21,474 bases of DNA from a virus. Of the stretch, positions 4,830 through 13,250 are shown piece by piece. Within the stretch, counting starts at the first letter, position 1; each line of letters opens with the position of its first letter. The stretch spans positions 1 through 21,474 of IMG/VR virus record IMGVR_UViG_3300034106_000091. One strand, written 5' to 3'. A program made the position numbers and the translations under genes. The notes beneath the pieces are model-generated. The model had not been told where the DNA came from. It saw only the letters and a program-made list of their open reading frames with translations, and did not search any database.

Positions 4830-6835
4830 TTTGATTCCTCGACTATTTCAGGTTTTTGTGCAATATAACCGCCTACTATTGAATTAACCAATGTTTGCGC
4901 TTTAGCAGACTTTGGCCCAGTTCTAGCAAGTTCTTCCAATTTAGATACAGAATCGGGGTCAACCAACATTTTAGACAGCAAAGTAGCATTTCTAGATAAT
5001 TGCATATCCTCTAAGAAATTAACCACATTAGATGGTTTTAACGGGGTTGCTACTTTACTTGCCATTCCACGCTTTAATTCCTCTGAGGTCATTTGGTTAA
5101 ATGCCGTTGCTGAATTAGCTGGCATACGCTGACCTTGGGCTTGCATAACATCTAAGAACCGTTCAAATCCTTGCCATGCTTGCATACCGCTAGATTCTGT
5201 TACTAATGTGCGTAGGTTGTCACGCTGTTGTTTGTTACCAGCAATGGTACTTGCAAATTTAGGGCCACCAAACTGGTTCTGTACGCCACCTACATTTTGG
5301 GTGGTTTCATTAAATATGCTTTCTAAGTTTTGGCGAGTCCACTCAGGTAATGCGTTGGGGTCTTTTCTGCGTAGCAGGTCTGCCGTGCGCTTGATGTCGG
5401 CAGGGTACAAAGATACGGGTTTTTGTGGCATCAAGACATCTGCGCCCGTAGCACCTTCTGCAATTTGACCTACTGGCCCTTGTCTTAAAGGGTTCATTTG
5501 AGTTTTTTGCGCTACCTCAAACTTTTGGCTACCTCTAGCGTAATCAGGAGAAACAGTATTTAGATAATCATCTAACTGACGGTTTGCTGTCCAAGTAATT
5601 CGTGCGGCATTCTTTTCAGCGCCCGTAACAGCATTCATTTGTTTGCTGTATTGGTCATCTAAATATTGTTTTGCGGCTATTAATGTTTTAAGCGAATTAG
5701 CTGGTTCGTTTTTAACTCCATATGTGCCTGTAGAGCGTACATACTCGACCGCATCTGAAATTTTAGGGTTTGTCATCATGCCAGCAATATCTGTGTTTGG
5801 CACTGCTTGTTTGCCAGCTTGCGTAAAGTATGGCGTTACATTACCAGTAACAGACGATTCCGCACCACGGATAACATTTTGCCCAGCTTGTTGTAGGTTA
5901 AATGGCGTAGCAGATGTAGGCGCACTGGGGCTAATTTGTGGCATTAGATTGCTAAACGCTTGAGCCTGTCCTTGTGGTCTATTAACCATAAACTGACTCA
6001 TAATGCCTTGGCTTTGCGGTGCATTTTCTAAATATCTTTGTGTGCCAGCTAAAGATTTGTTACCACTTACTTGAGCAATAGCCTCTGCGCCCGTAATTGG
6101 ACTACCCATGCGGATTGACTCTTTTTGCAATAAATCTGCTAAACGCAATTGTTCAGGTGTTACATTTCTTAAACCCTGATTTACAACATCGGAAGCAGTA
6201 GTTCTTAAACCACCAACAGGAACACCTGCCGCAGTCATTGCGCCACCAGTTGCTAAAAATTGAGCAACAGGGCTTTCAATGCCAATGCTGTTTAATAATT
6301 CAGAAGTTGATCCACCAACAGCACCCTGAAATGCGGTGCGACCTACTTGGCTACCTATTTCTCTACTAGCGGGCAATAATGGTTTTGTTGCTACCGCTTT
6401 AGTCATAGAGAATGGGTTTAAACCACCGCCAGCCATCAATTCTGTAGTAAACCCAGCTACCCTACCTACTGGCGATTTAAACTCAGCTTCGGGCGTAATG
6501 ATGCCTTTTTCGGTTAAATAAGTACGCATAGGTGTAGCCGCCCTTGGCATTGGCATACCTTCAGTAGTTCCGTACTGATACAACCTTCTTAAATTGTCTT
6601 TGTAACCTAAAAATACATCTCCAAGACCACTAACGCCTTTAAGCATACTTTGCGTTAATTTTCTAGGAATGCTGGCATCTTTAGTTTCACCTAAAACGCT
6701 GGTGTATTGTCCTGCTTGTATGCCTTCTTCAGCTTTGGCTTCACGATATGCTTCTGCCACCGTTTCAAATTCAGGCGTACCTTTTTTGGCTTCGTTTTTT
6801 ACAAGCCATTCAGCGTATTCGGTTGCGTTTGCCAT
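4826..6835 (-). CDS. DNA-ejection-type internal virion protein, 669 aa
   Basis: The largest complete protein in the window. Residues 5-33 (EYAEWLVKNEAKKGTPEFET, then VAEAYREAK) form a short N-terminal helix-turn motif often seen at the start of phage virion proteins that are ejected with the DNA. Residues 125-215 are rich in Gly, Ala, Thr and hydrophobic residues and could insert in a membrane. The rest is Gln/Ala/Asn-rich and helical. No lytic transglycosylase or peptidase motif is visible. The placement after the tail-hub genes and before the fibres is where short-tailed phages keep ejection proteins (P22 gp7/gp20/gp16 or T7 gp14-16 equivalents). The role is inferred as helping the genome cross the host envelope. 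It starts one base after the stop of the upstream gene. Confidence 0.66.
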   Translation of the reverse strand: MANATEYAEWLVKNEAKKGTPEFETVAEAYREAKAEEGIQAGQYTSVLGETKDASIPRKLTQSMLKGVSGLGDVFLGYKDNLRRLYQYGTTEGMPMPRAATPMRTYLTEKGIITPEAEFKSPVGRVAGFTTELMAGGGLNPFSMTKAVATKPLLPASREIGSQVGRTAFQGAVGGSTSELLNSIGIESPVAQFLATGGAMTAAGVPVGGLRTTASDVVNQGLRNVTPEQLRLADLLQKESIRMGSPITGAEAIAQVSGNKSLAGTQRYLENAPQSQGIMSQFMVNRPQGQAQAFSNLMPQISPSAPTSATPFNLQQAGQNVIRGAESSVTGNVTPYFTQAGKQAVPNTDIAGMMTNPKISDAVEYVRSTGTYGVKNEPANSLKTLIAAKQYLDDQYSKQMNAVTGAEKNAARITWTANRQLDDYLNTVSPDYARGSQKFEVAQKTQMNPLRQGPVGQIAEGATGADVLMPQKPVSLYPADIKRTADLLRRKDPNALPEWTRQNLESIFNETTQNVGGVQNQFGGPKFASTIAGNKQQRDNLRTLVTESSGMQAWQGFERFLDVMQAQGQRMPANSATAFNQMTSEELKRGMASKVATPLKPSNVVNFLEDMQLSRNATLLSKMLVDPDSVSKLEELARTGPKSAKAQTLVNSIVGGYIAQKPEIVEESK

Positions 6836-6836
6836 A

Positions 6837-8141
6837 TTAAGGTTTATTTGGTTTGTTTATAATTTCATCTGCTTTTTTTCTTACATCAGTTGTAGACTCT
6901 CCAAAAATACTTGGGTTTACTTCAAGCTGATAGTAAGGAACAGAATTTGGACTATCTTTAGCCAATGCGCTCATCATTGATTGGTGTTGGTCATAAGTAA
7001 ATTTAGCGGAGCGTTTAGCGGCATTAGCAAGTATTCTAAGTTCGCCAGCGGTTAAAGATACATCGCCTGACATAGCCCGTTGTGCCAATGCTCCTTCGGA
7101 TTCTGTAATTGCACCCTCGCCACGCATTTGTTTACGACCTTGCAAAGTAAGCTGTGCCAAACCTTGAATTGCTTGACGAGTATTAGCAACAATTTCTTCG
7201 GTTTTATTACCAGTAACGCCCAACATCTGACCAATTTGAGCCAGTTGTAATTTTTGGTTTGCACCTGCGCCTGTAAATATTTTGTTTGTATCTAAAGACT
7301 GAATAATGCGGTTTGCGGCATCTGCTTGTTGAATTGCTCCGCTAGTTGCTGTTTTAGATGCAACCAACATTGGGGCAACATCACTAAGGCTTTTATTTAT
7401 CATATTGCCAAAATCATATTTACTAGCACCCGCAGAGGTTTTGCTTTCAACCAATTGTTTAGCGTATGCCGCTTCTACTGCTGTCCATGATTTAGGATCG
7501 GCTGGCAATCTACCAACAGCAATAGCGTATTTAATAACATCGGGCTGTTTACCTGCGCCTTGGTATAAAGGTTTATAAGTTCCTGCTTCCAATAAAACAT
7601 CTTCAGGGCCAACCTTAATTGGGCCTTCAGTCATCTTGCTAAATGCAAAGTCACGCTGACGCTGTGTTGCTTTTGGATTGGCGTACAAGTTAGCGTATGC
7701 CGCTGGAACATTAGGTGCTACACCCGCTACAGGGGCTACTTTTCTATATTGAGATGTAAGTTCACCTTGTGGCCCAATCATGTCAGGAGTGGTCTGCATG
7801 GTTAAAGTATTGTCAGGGCCATAAATACCACCCTCAACGGCTGGCGTACCCCGTTTAATCTTTTCAAAGTCAGCAAGTGCTTCGGTTTCACCCTGACGAA
7901 TAGCTTTTGCTAAATCTATTTGGGCTTGATTAGCTTTTTCAATACCTCTTTGACCCATGTAAACATTAGCTAACTGTGCTAAATTTTGCGTCAAAGATGG
8001 GGCTATGTAACGCCCGCCAACCATTTGGCTTTGGGGTTGTTGCATACCTTGTTGCATAAGCATTTCAGCCATCTTTTGCTGACGCAAAATCTGTTGCTGT
8101 TGCATCATTTGTTCAGGGGATAGAGTTCCAATATCAGCCAT
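6837..8141 (-). CDS. DNA-ejection-type internal virion protein, 434 aa
   Basis: Residues 9-40 are strongly Gln/Met-rich (QMMQQQQILRQQKMAEMLMQ and on), a helix common in ejection proteins. Residues 45-80 continue as a helix. Residues 150-235 contain a segment around YANLYANPKATQRQRDFAFS. Residues about 296-370 carry the most recognisable stretch (LQLAQIGQMLGVTG, then GRKQMRGEGAITESEGALAQ and LTAGELRIL), which resembles a conserved part of internal or injection-type proteins of many podophages. I see no catalytic motif. With the 669-aa neighbour and the Gln-rich upstream proteins it forms a likely ejection set. The start has GGAGAG upstream and lies two bases after the preceding stop. Confidence 0.66.
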   Translation of the reverse strand: MADIGTLSPEQMMQQQQILRQQKMAEMLMQQGMQQPQSQMVGGRYIAPSLTQNLAQLANVYMGQRGIEKANQAQIDLAKAIRQGETEALADFEKIKRGTPAVEGGIYGPDNTLTMQTTPDMIGPQGELTSQYRKVAPVAGVAPNVPAAYANLYANPKATQRQRDFAFSKMTEGPIKVGPEDVLLEAGTYKPLYQGAGKQPDVIKYAIAVGRLPADPKSWTAVEAAYAKQLVESKTSAGASKYDFGNMINKSLSDVAPMLVASKTATSGAIQQADAANRIIQSLDTNKIFTGAGANQKLQLAQIGQMLGVTGNKTEEIVANTRQAIQGLAQLTLQGRKQMRGEGAITESEGALAQRAMSGDVSLTAGELRILANAAKRSAKFTYDQHQSMMSALAKDSPNSVPYYQLEVNPSIFGESTTDVRKKADEIINKPNKP

Positions 8142-8143
8142 TT

Positions 8144-8479
8144 TTAATTCTCTCCTGTGGTCATTGTAGGTACTTGACCTCGACCAAATCCACCGTATAC
8201 ATTTTCTGCACCGTATTGCATGATTGCTGGAATAGATTTAGCGTAAACGCCCATCTTGCTTGCAAGACTTTGCTGATTGGGGTCTTGCTTACGCAATGCC
8301 ATTGCTAAAGCCATTGGGTTCATTCCACCGCCTTGGCTTTGTCCTGCTTCGTTCACAAATTGGTTCTGCTGGGCTAATGCCGCCTGTTGGTTAGCTTGCT
8401 GTTGCCCAAAGTTTTGATATACAGGTTGTAGACCGCTAACATCTTGCATCGGAAGTGTTGGTAGGATGTAAGGATTCAT
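8144..8479 (-). CDS. Small Gln/Ala-rich virion-type protein, 111 aa
   Basis: A 111-residue protein with low-complexity composition: residues 24-50 run QQQANQQAALAQQNQFVNEA, followed by GQSQGGGMNPMALAMALRKQ. The C-terminal part (VYAKSIPAIMQYGAENVYGG) is more ordinary. I do not recognise a family with confidence. Gln/Ala-rich proteins of this size are common beside podophage ejection proteins. The ATGA overlap with the S74-domain protein and the two-base gap to the 434-aa protein make co-synthesis and a structural or ejection role likely (inference). Confidence 0.62.
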   Translation of the reverse strand: MNPYILPTLPMQDVSGLQPVYQNFGQQQANQQAALAQQNQFVNEAGQSQGGGMNPMALAMALRKQDPNQQSLASKMGVYAKSIPAIMQYGAENVYGGFGRGQVPTMTTGEN

Positions 8480-9501
8480 AGTTTTCCGTAATCTACGGCT
8501 TTGTAGCCGTCATGTAAGGTTATTACAGCATTCGGATACATTGCCTCTACTTCTTGCGCCATCACGCCTGTGTGCGTTCCATGACCTGCTAGTGGGTGAT
8601 CCTTAAACTCAGCTTTGTACTCATACTCGTATACAGGTAAACCATTAGGTAGCCAGCCAATTGCTTTAATATTTTCTTTGGTACGAATATCCGACATTAG
8701 TGCCGCACCGCCAAGACTAAATAAACCTTGGGTCATTGCGTTGTTTGCGGCATTTTGAGCATTGGATGCGGCTAGATTAGCGTTGTAGCCCATCTGTGTA
8801 GCACCCAAAATATCAGCACCAGCGGTGTTTGCTTGCATAGCAGGGTTTACAAAGGTTGGCCCTTGAACTTGTGCGCCTGTACGAACCGCAGATAAAGTGT
8901 TTAATGGTTCATTTCTAAGGTAAGCTTGCTCTTGTAAGGCAGACTGTCGGGCTTGCTGACCAACACCAAAACCTTGCGTTGTAGCACCTAAAAGAAGGTC
9001 ATTCTCACGCTGGGCTTGGTTACGCATTGCTCGGTCATACGCCTCAGAACCTAGTTGAATACCTTGGTTTGCTAACTGCTGTTCTAATCTTTCACGCCCT
9101 TGCTGTAACTGTGGGGCAAGGCGTTGCATATAGGCTTCTTGGTAGGTCTGACTAGGATTGAACCCTGTGCTTGGTAATTTGCTTATGTCAAACGGGTTAT
9201 CAAGCATATTGCTGACATAACCCAAACCTTTACCAGTAAGTTCGCCAAGTCCTAAACTAGCCTTGTTTTGGTAATCTAAAAGCTGTTGTTGGGCGGGCGC
9301 AAGGGATTGTGTAGCTTTCCACATTGGATTGCCAAACTTATCTTCCCCCGAAACTTCGTACTCAAGCGAACCATAAGGCGTGTACTGATTTACACGATTA
9401 GCCGCAATATTAGCCCGTGCCGCCTCTAAGTTACCTGCCGCTGTTTCCCTAGCCGCCCCTGCATAATCAGGTGGTGGTGGCGCACTTGCCGACTTTCCCA
9501 T
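8476..9501 (-). CDS. Ejection/tail-type virion protein with C-terminal S74-like chaperone domain
   Basis: A 341-residue protein. Residues 5-50 (SASAPPPPDYAGAARETAAG, then NRVNQYTPYGSLEYEVSG) are a recurring podophage N-terminus. Residues 70-265 are Gln/Ala/Asn-rich helix, as in ejection or tail-needle-like proteins. Residues 270-341 form an intramolecular chaperone (Peptidase S74-like) domain: SDIRTKENIK, then LPVYEYEYK, GVMAQEVEAMYPNAV and DGYKAVDYGKL. In known S74 domains a Ser and a Lys five residues later form the self-cleavage pair; here Ser270 and Lys275 fit that spacing. The domain would trimerise the protein and then be cut off, though at 72 residues it is short for the family. AGGAGA precedes the ATG, and the gene overlaps the GNAT-like gene by 35 bases. 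Confidence 0.78.
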   Translation of the reverse strand: MGKSASAPPPPDYAGAARETAAGNLEAARANIAANRVNQYTPYGSLEYEVSGEDKFGNPMWKATQSLAPAQQQLLDYQNKASLGLGELTGKGLGYVSNMLDNPFDISKLPSTGFNPSQTYQEAYMQRLAPQLQQGRERLEQQLANQGIQLGSEAYDRAMRNQAQRENDLLLGATTQGFGVGQQARQSALQEQAYLRNEPLNTLSAVRTGAQVQGPTFVNPAMQANTAGADILGATQMGYNANLAASNAQNAANNAMTQGLFSLGGAALMSDIRTKENIKAIGWLPNGLPVYEYEYKAEFKDHPLAGHGTHTGVMAQEVEAMYPNAVITLHDGYKAVDYGKL

Positions 9502-9898
9502 ATCTTTCTCCTAAAAACTTACATTTGTCTTTTGACATTACAAAAAACAACAAATCTCCAGTAGGAAAAACATCAAGTAATCGTGCTTGTTCCTCAAACC
9601 CCAATTTCTTGACAAACTCTATTGACTTGTCGTTACTACTAACCACGGGGCAAACAATCTTATCTACCCCCAATTGTACAAAAGGATAATCAAAAATGGT
9701 AGATAAGTATTGCCGATTTAACCCTTTTTCAAGATATATATGGCAAGTTACCGATTTTTGATTAAAGTCCTCATACCATACTACTGATTCTATTTGATCC
9801 GTTACCCAGCCAATTGTGCTGGAATTTTCGGGTGTCCATACCATGTCTAACTTTTGAGCGATAAATGGCCCTAACAAGTCTTTATCAAAACATAGCAC
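9467..9898 (-). CDS. GNAT-fold acetyltransferase-like protein of the virion cluster
   Basis: A 143-residue protein of the GNAT-like family often encoded among podophage structural genes. Recognisable elements are the strand HIYLEKGLNRQYLSTIFDYP (about 53-72), VQLGVDKIVCPVVSSNDKSI (about 74-93) and FVKKLGFEEQARLLDVF, followed by the tail MSKDKCKFLGERYGK. The Arg/Gln-x-x-Gly-x-Gly/Ala acetyl-CoA loop typical of active GNAT enzymes is not visible. A GNAT-like fold is also reported for T7 gp13, a virion-assembly protein, so this protein may be structural or a modifier of virion proteins. The start is a GTG (9896-9898) directly after the stop of the gp10-like gene, with GGTGGAG eight bases upstream. 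It overlaps the next gene by 35 bases. Confidence 0.72.
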   Translation of the reverse strand: MLCFDKDLLGPFIAQKLDMVWTPENSSTIGWVTDQIESVVWYEDFNQKSVTCHIYLEKGLNRQYLSTIFDYPFVQLGVDKIVCPVVSSNDKSIEFVKKLGFEEQARLLDVFPTGDLLFFVMSKDKCKFLGERYGKVGKCATTT

Positions 9899-11665
9899 CT
9901 ATAAGACTCCACCTTTTTCCATTACATAGTCGGTACTAGCCCAGCGCACATCAATATCTTGCGATGCAATATTAATGCTGATTCCTGCCGCATAGCCTAT
10001 ACCTGTCACGCCCTGCCAATTTTTAGAAATAGTATTACCACCACCCCATTCCACATCATCCCAAAGGCTAGTATCCCAAACGCCCACACTAATTAAGGCG
10101 GGGTTATAGCTGATCTGTCCTAGTGAACTTTGGGTTTCAAAATCGGTGTTTATACCGCATAGAACGGTCGGTGTGCCGTTATCTACAAATAGGATAGGGC
10201 GTACCATCGTGAAGCGTTTTAACTGCCCCCTAGCGTCAAAATAGCTATATGCTTGTTGGCAAGTAGCCTTGATATTGGTGTCGTTGTCCGATAAGCCATC
10301 ATAGAACTTACCGACAAAGCCGTTACCGCCAAAGTACATATCCTCGTTATGTGACTCAAAGCAGGTAGCATTAATCCCAGTAAAGTTAGCCCATGCCTTA
10401 GTAATGTTGTGCATAACAAACTGTTGTTGTCCACCGATCACGGGGATGTTAAATATCAGCATATTGAACTTAGCAAAATACTGGATTTGCCAGCCAAACT
10501 GGGTGCTGTAAAGGTCTGCGGCTTCGCTTACAGCGTAGTAAATCTTGTCTGTAATATTAATTCGTGGGTCTAAGCGAGAGGACTGTAATGCACCTGCCAA
10601 AGGTACGATCCCGTCTTGGGTAATTAGTAACAAATCCCCGCCAAACTTAAAGAAACAGCGTCTAGTAAAGACTTGACCCAGTTGCCATACGCCAATTAGC
10701 GACCAATCGGTAGGGTCAGATGGATCAGAACCCTTATAAACAATAGCTTCCCCGTTATTAGTAATAAATACAGCGTAATCGTCTACCCCGTAACCTGCGT
10801 CTAATGTCCAAGTACCCATCGCCTGAATAAAACCACCCATACGGGCTACACCGCCAAGGTCATAAGAGGTTGCCGCACCACTAATGGAGTTAGCACCTAA
10901 ATACCAAAAGCGTAACTTATTTTTTTCTACAAAATACAGGCGTTCTTTGTGTAAATTAACATGGGCTAAGTTAGCAGAATCAACACCAGTAATAAATTTA
11001 GCGACTGTGTATGACCCCAATGGGCTTGCTGGGCTAGTAGCTGGTGCTGAAAGTGCCGTGTAAGTAAAGGTTGTGCCACCTGTGACGGTAATTTTAAAAG
11101 TGCCGTTATAGGCGGCTGGGCTTGCACCCGTAATGGTGACTTGATTGCCTGTTACAAGACCGTGTGCTACGGCAGTTGTAAGCGTACAAGTCGTGCCTGA
11201 TGAGGTTAGGTTGCTGATTGTTTGTGCGGTGCTGATATTAGCGTACTTAACCCAAGTCGTACCATCATAAATAAGGGCGGCATCCGTTCCATTAACTGCG
11301 GTTAGGAAGTTACCCCCTGCGGTAGACGCATTGACAAACTCCCAACGGTCGCTTCCTAGACTTGTTACGACTGATGTAGCCGTACCACCGCCTGTAACCT
11401 CATAAATAACGCTTCCAGCACTAGCAAACAGCTTTTGGGTGTTACCCCCTGCGTAGTTCATTAAGGTGTCTACTTGCCCTGATATGCCTGTAGCAAATCG
11501 GGTAAAGCCTTTTCTTAGCTGAATTTGGGATGGGGTAGGATAAAAGTTCTCCAAAACCACCGCATCGAGCGGGTTCATTTCGGCAACAGAATCCCTAGCG
11601 TTCCACCCGCCAATAGGGGATGGTACAGAAGCCGTAGTAGCTGAAAACTTCTTAGCAACAGGCAT
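9899..11665 (-). CDS. Tail hub / DNA-stabilisation protein, P22 gp10-like
   Basis: A 588-residue beta-rich protein. Residues 16-60 (SPIGGWNARDSVAEMNPLDA, then VLENFYPTPSQIQLRKGF) are a signature of gp10-like hub proteins. Residues 235-340 carry LHKERLYFVEKNKLRFWYLG, DLGGVARMGGFI, TWTLDAGYGVDDYAVFITNN, VYKGSDPS and the RCFFKFGGDLLLITQDGIVP region, consistent with a beta-propeller hub that closes the portal after DNA packaging and carries the fibres. Residues 150-224 are an inserted FCCH-like module (TLTTAVAHGL, VTITGA, YNGTFKITV, TTFTYTAL), also present in the 287-aa fibre-like protein. The N-terminus and residues beyond 225 continue the family pattern, so the module looks inserted. It starts two bases after the gp4-like gene stop and lacks a strong ribosome-binding sequence. 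Confidence 0.83.
   Translation of the reverse strand: MPVAKKFSATTASVPSPIGGWNARDSVAEMNPLDAVVLENFYPTPSQIQLRKGFTRFATGISGQVDTLMNYAGGNTQKLFASAGSVIYEVTGGGTATSVVTSLGSDRWEFVNASTAGGNFLTAVNGTDAALIYDGTTWVKYANISTAQTISNLTSSGTTCTLTTAVAHGLVTGNQVTITGASPAAYNGTFKITVTGGTTFTYTALSAPATSPASPLGSYTVAKFITGVDSANLAHVNLHKERLYFVEKNKLRFWYLGANSISGAATSYDLGGVARMGGFIQAMGTWTLDAGYGVDDYAVFITNNGEAIVYKGSDPSDPTDWSLIGVWQLGQVFTRRCFFKFGGDLLLITQDGIVPLAGALQSSRLDPRINITDKIYYAVSEAADLYSTQFGWQIQYFAKFNMLIFNIPVIGGQQQFVMHNITKAWANFTGINATCFESHNEDMYFGGNGFVGKFYDGLSDNDTNIKATCQQAYSYFDARGQLKRFTMVRPILFVDNGTPTVLCGINTDFETQSSLGQISYNPALISVGVWDTSLWDDVEWGGGNTISKNWQGVTGIGYAAGISINIASQDIDVRWASTDYVMEKGGVL
10994..11218 (-). other. Inserted FCCH-like module in the gp10-like hub
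   Basis: This part encodes residues 150-224 of the hub protein, with TLTTAVAHGL, VTITGA, AYNGTFKITV and TTFTYTAL. The same pattern occurs at 4149-4373 in the 287-aa fibre-like protein, where it reads TLTTASAHNL, VTVSGA, EYNGTFSITV and TSFTYTML. The module, named after a ubiquitin-activating-enzyme domain that it resembles, is a frequent insertion in phage structural proteins. Its role is not known; surface binding or stability are guesses. Confidence 0.7.
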
Positions 11666-11667
11666 GG

Positions 11668-12570
11668 TTAGCTACCATATCCTGTATCGGGGATATTAGC
11701 GTAGCCAATGAGGACTTTGCTTGGGTACGGTGCAAACGATAAGGTAGCCGAACCCTTGTCGTTAGCCTTGGCAATGCTAAGATATCGCATATAGTCTTGC
11801 ATTAGAGCGGTTGTATCAAACGACTTGACTTGGAAATACTTGAGTTTTGTAGCTAAGACTAATACGGTGTCATCGAATACAGTCGTATCGGTATCAACGG
11901 TAAAGCTGTTTTTGACTGCTCCAGCGGCACTTCTAGCCCAGCCTTTAGAACGGTACTCAAAACCTAAATATTCCTGTGTATTGTATGGAGGCCAAATTTG
12001 GAACTGACTGCCTAAGATACGCCAGCGAATCCGTGGGCCTGTTGAGATATATCCCGACTTTAGCCACTGCCATTGTTGAGCATCTTCAGGCCCAAGCATC
12101 TGCCAGTGTTTTGTCTTATCCCAGTGAGTATTGTCCGTAATGGTTTCAAAGTCAGGGGGTAAGTCGTATTTGGTCTGTGAGAAGGTAACAGTTCCACCTA
12201 CGCTGGTAGCCGATGCAAGCTGGCTAACAGTTACGGTAGACCCTGCTACGCTTTCTACATAGGTATCTTGTGGAACATTTGTACCGACTACCGAGTAATT
12301 GTTATTTAGACCCGTGACATTACCCACATTCAATAGGTTGTAGGTATTGTTGATGGTGTCGCAGGTCGTAGTAATTGCTGTGGTGTAGAAACGGTACTCT
12401 AGTTCCAAAGCTTGCCAATCATGCTCCTTAACCAAATCAAACCCAGCACGGTTCATCAACGCTAGAACTTGTTGCACATCCTGATTGGTGTTACCTGCTA
12501 CATAGGTAGGAACGGCTAAGTTTAGTTCAGCGGTGACTTGCTGGACTAACTGGAGCATGGTGTATGACAT
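11668..12570 (-). CDS. Head-to-tail connector / tail accessory factor, P22 gp4-like
   Basis: A 300-residue protein. Residues 1-60 (helical, QVLALMNRAGFDLVKEHDWQ) and residues 135-175 (YDLPPDFETITDNTHWDKTK, then WQMLGPEDAQQWQWLKSG) are typical of the gp4-like adaptor proteins that bind the portal ring and seal the head in short-tailed phages. Later elements, IRWRILGSQFQIWPPY and LGFEYRSKGWA, fit the same family. Residues about 71-132 are a Thr/Val/Gly-rich insertion (VVGTNVPQDTYVESVAGSTV, then TVSQLASATSVGGTVTF), a beta module often spliced into phage structural proteins. The start has GAGGAA about 8 bases upstream. Genes for the hub protein and the 215-aa protein flank it directly, as expected for a neck gene. 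Confidence 0.8.
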   Translation of the reverse strand: MSYTMLQLVQQVTAELNLAVPTYVAGNTNQDVQQVLALMNRAGFDLVKEHDWQALELEYRFYTTAITTTCDTINNTYNLLNVGNVTGLNNNYSVVGTNVPQDTYVESVAGSTVTVSQLASATSVGGTVTFSQTKYDLPPDFETITDNTHWDKTKHWQMLGPEDAQQWQWLKSGYISTGPRIRWRILGSQFQIWPPYNTQEYLGFEYRSKGWARSAAGAVKNSFTVDTDTTVFDDTVLVLATKLKYFQVKSFDTTALMQDYMRYLSIAKANDKGSATLSFAPYPSKVLIGYANIPDTGYGS

Positions 12571-12571
12571 A

Positions 12572-13219
12572 TTAGGCTTCCTCTGTGGCTACCGCTTTTT
12601 TACGGGATTTCTTTTCACCAACAGCGGCAAGTATAGCGGCCATCTGATCCTGCATTTGAGCCAGCTTCGCATCTGTTTCTGCTTTTATTTTAGCAGTTTC
12701 TAAGTCCTTTTTGGCAAGTTCTTCTTTCAAAAAATTGATTTCGCTTTCACGCTTATCGGTTTCTGCCGCATTGATAGCTAGATTTAAAAATGCCTTTGCC
12801 TTGTCACGGAACGCATAAGGTGACATTCCTGCCGCCATACCCATGCGCTGTAACTGTAGGTCAGATGCGTGTGCAATCGCTTCAACAGTGTGGAACTTCA
12901 ATGCCCTTAACTCCTCGGCTTGGCTTTTTGACACAATAGGCCATTCCGATACGGGAGTGCCGACAATATCAGGTTCGTTTGCGCCCACACGATTCATGTA
13001 GTTAGCCCACTGGATCGGAAAACGGGTCTTATGGCTAGGTAGCGCATAAGTATCGATCTCGGTCAGGGTATCGCCAGCTACACAGATGTGTACAAAGTCG
13101 AACTCTTTAAATATTGGTCTGCCAGCTTCTAGGGATTCTTGTTCTTGTTGTACTGGTCGCTTGTAGAAACGAACCTGTAAACGGCTGTCTGCGTTGTTTT
13201 CATCTGAAGGTAATGCCAT
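12572..13219 (-). CDS. Conserved phage structural-module protein of unknown function, 215 aa
   Basis: Residues 15-75 (VRFYKRPVQQEQESLEAGRP, IFKEFDFVHICVAGD, then HKTRFPIQWANY) and residues 84-120 (IVGTPVSEWPIVSKSQAEEL, then LKFHTVEAIAHASD) form a pattern seen in proteins next to capsid genes of many podophages. The second part reads like a helix-turn-helix or helix-hairpin segment. Residues 151-203 are a charged coiled coil, and the tail is Lys/Glu-rich. No function has been shown to my knowledge. Possibilities are a minor head protein or a scaffold/assembly factor. It is the first gene after the terminator that follows the capsid genes, with AGGAGA upstream of its ATG. I see no clear promoter in front of it. 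Confidence 0.7.
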   Translation of the reverse strand: MALPSDENNADSRLQVRFYKRPVQQEQESLEAGRPIFKEFDFVHICVAGDTLTEIDTYALPSHKTRFPIQWANYMNRVGANEPDIVGTPVSEWPIVSKSQAEELRALKFHTVEAIAHASDLQLQRMGMAAGMSPYAFRDKAKAFLNLAINAAETDKRESEINFLKEELAKKDLETAKIKAETDAKLAQMQDQMAAILAAVGEKKSRKKAVATEEA

Positions 13220-13250
13220 TTTTAATTCTCCTAAGGTATTAGGTTGTTAA

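Noticed and set aside
7052-7264. A 70-codon minus-strand frame inside the 434-aa gene
   Set aside because: It lies wholly within a better-supported gene in another frame and has no ribosome-binding sequence or recognisable motif.
13220-13250. A promoter between the terminator and the 215-aa gene
   Set aside because: The AT-rich bases contain no convincing pair of -35 and -10 elements, and the space is too short to judge.
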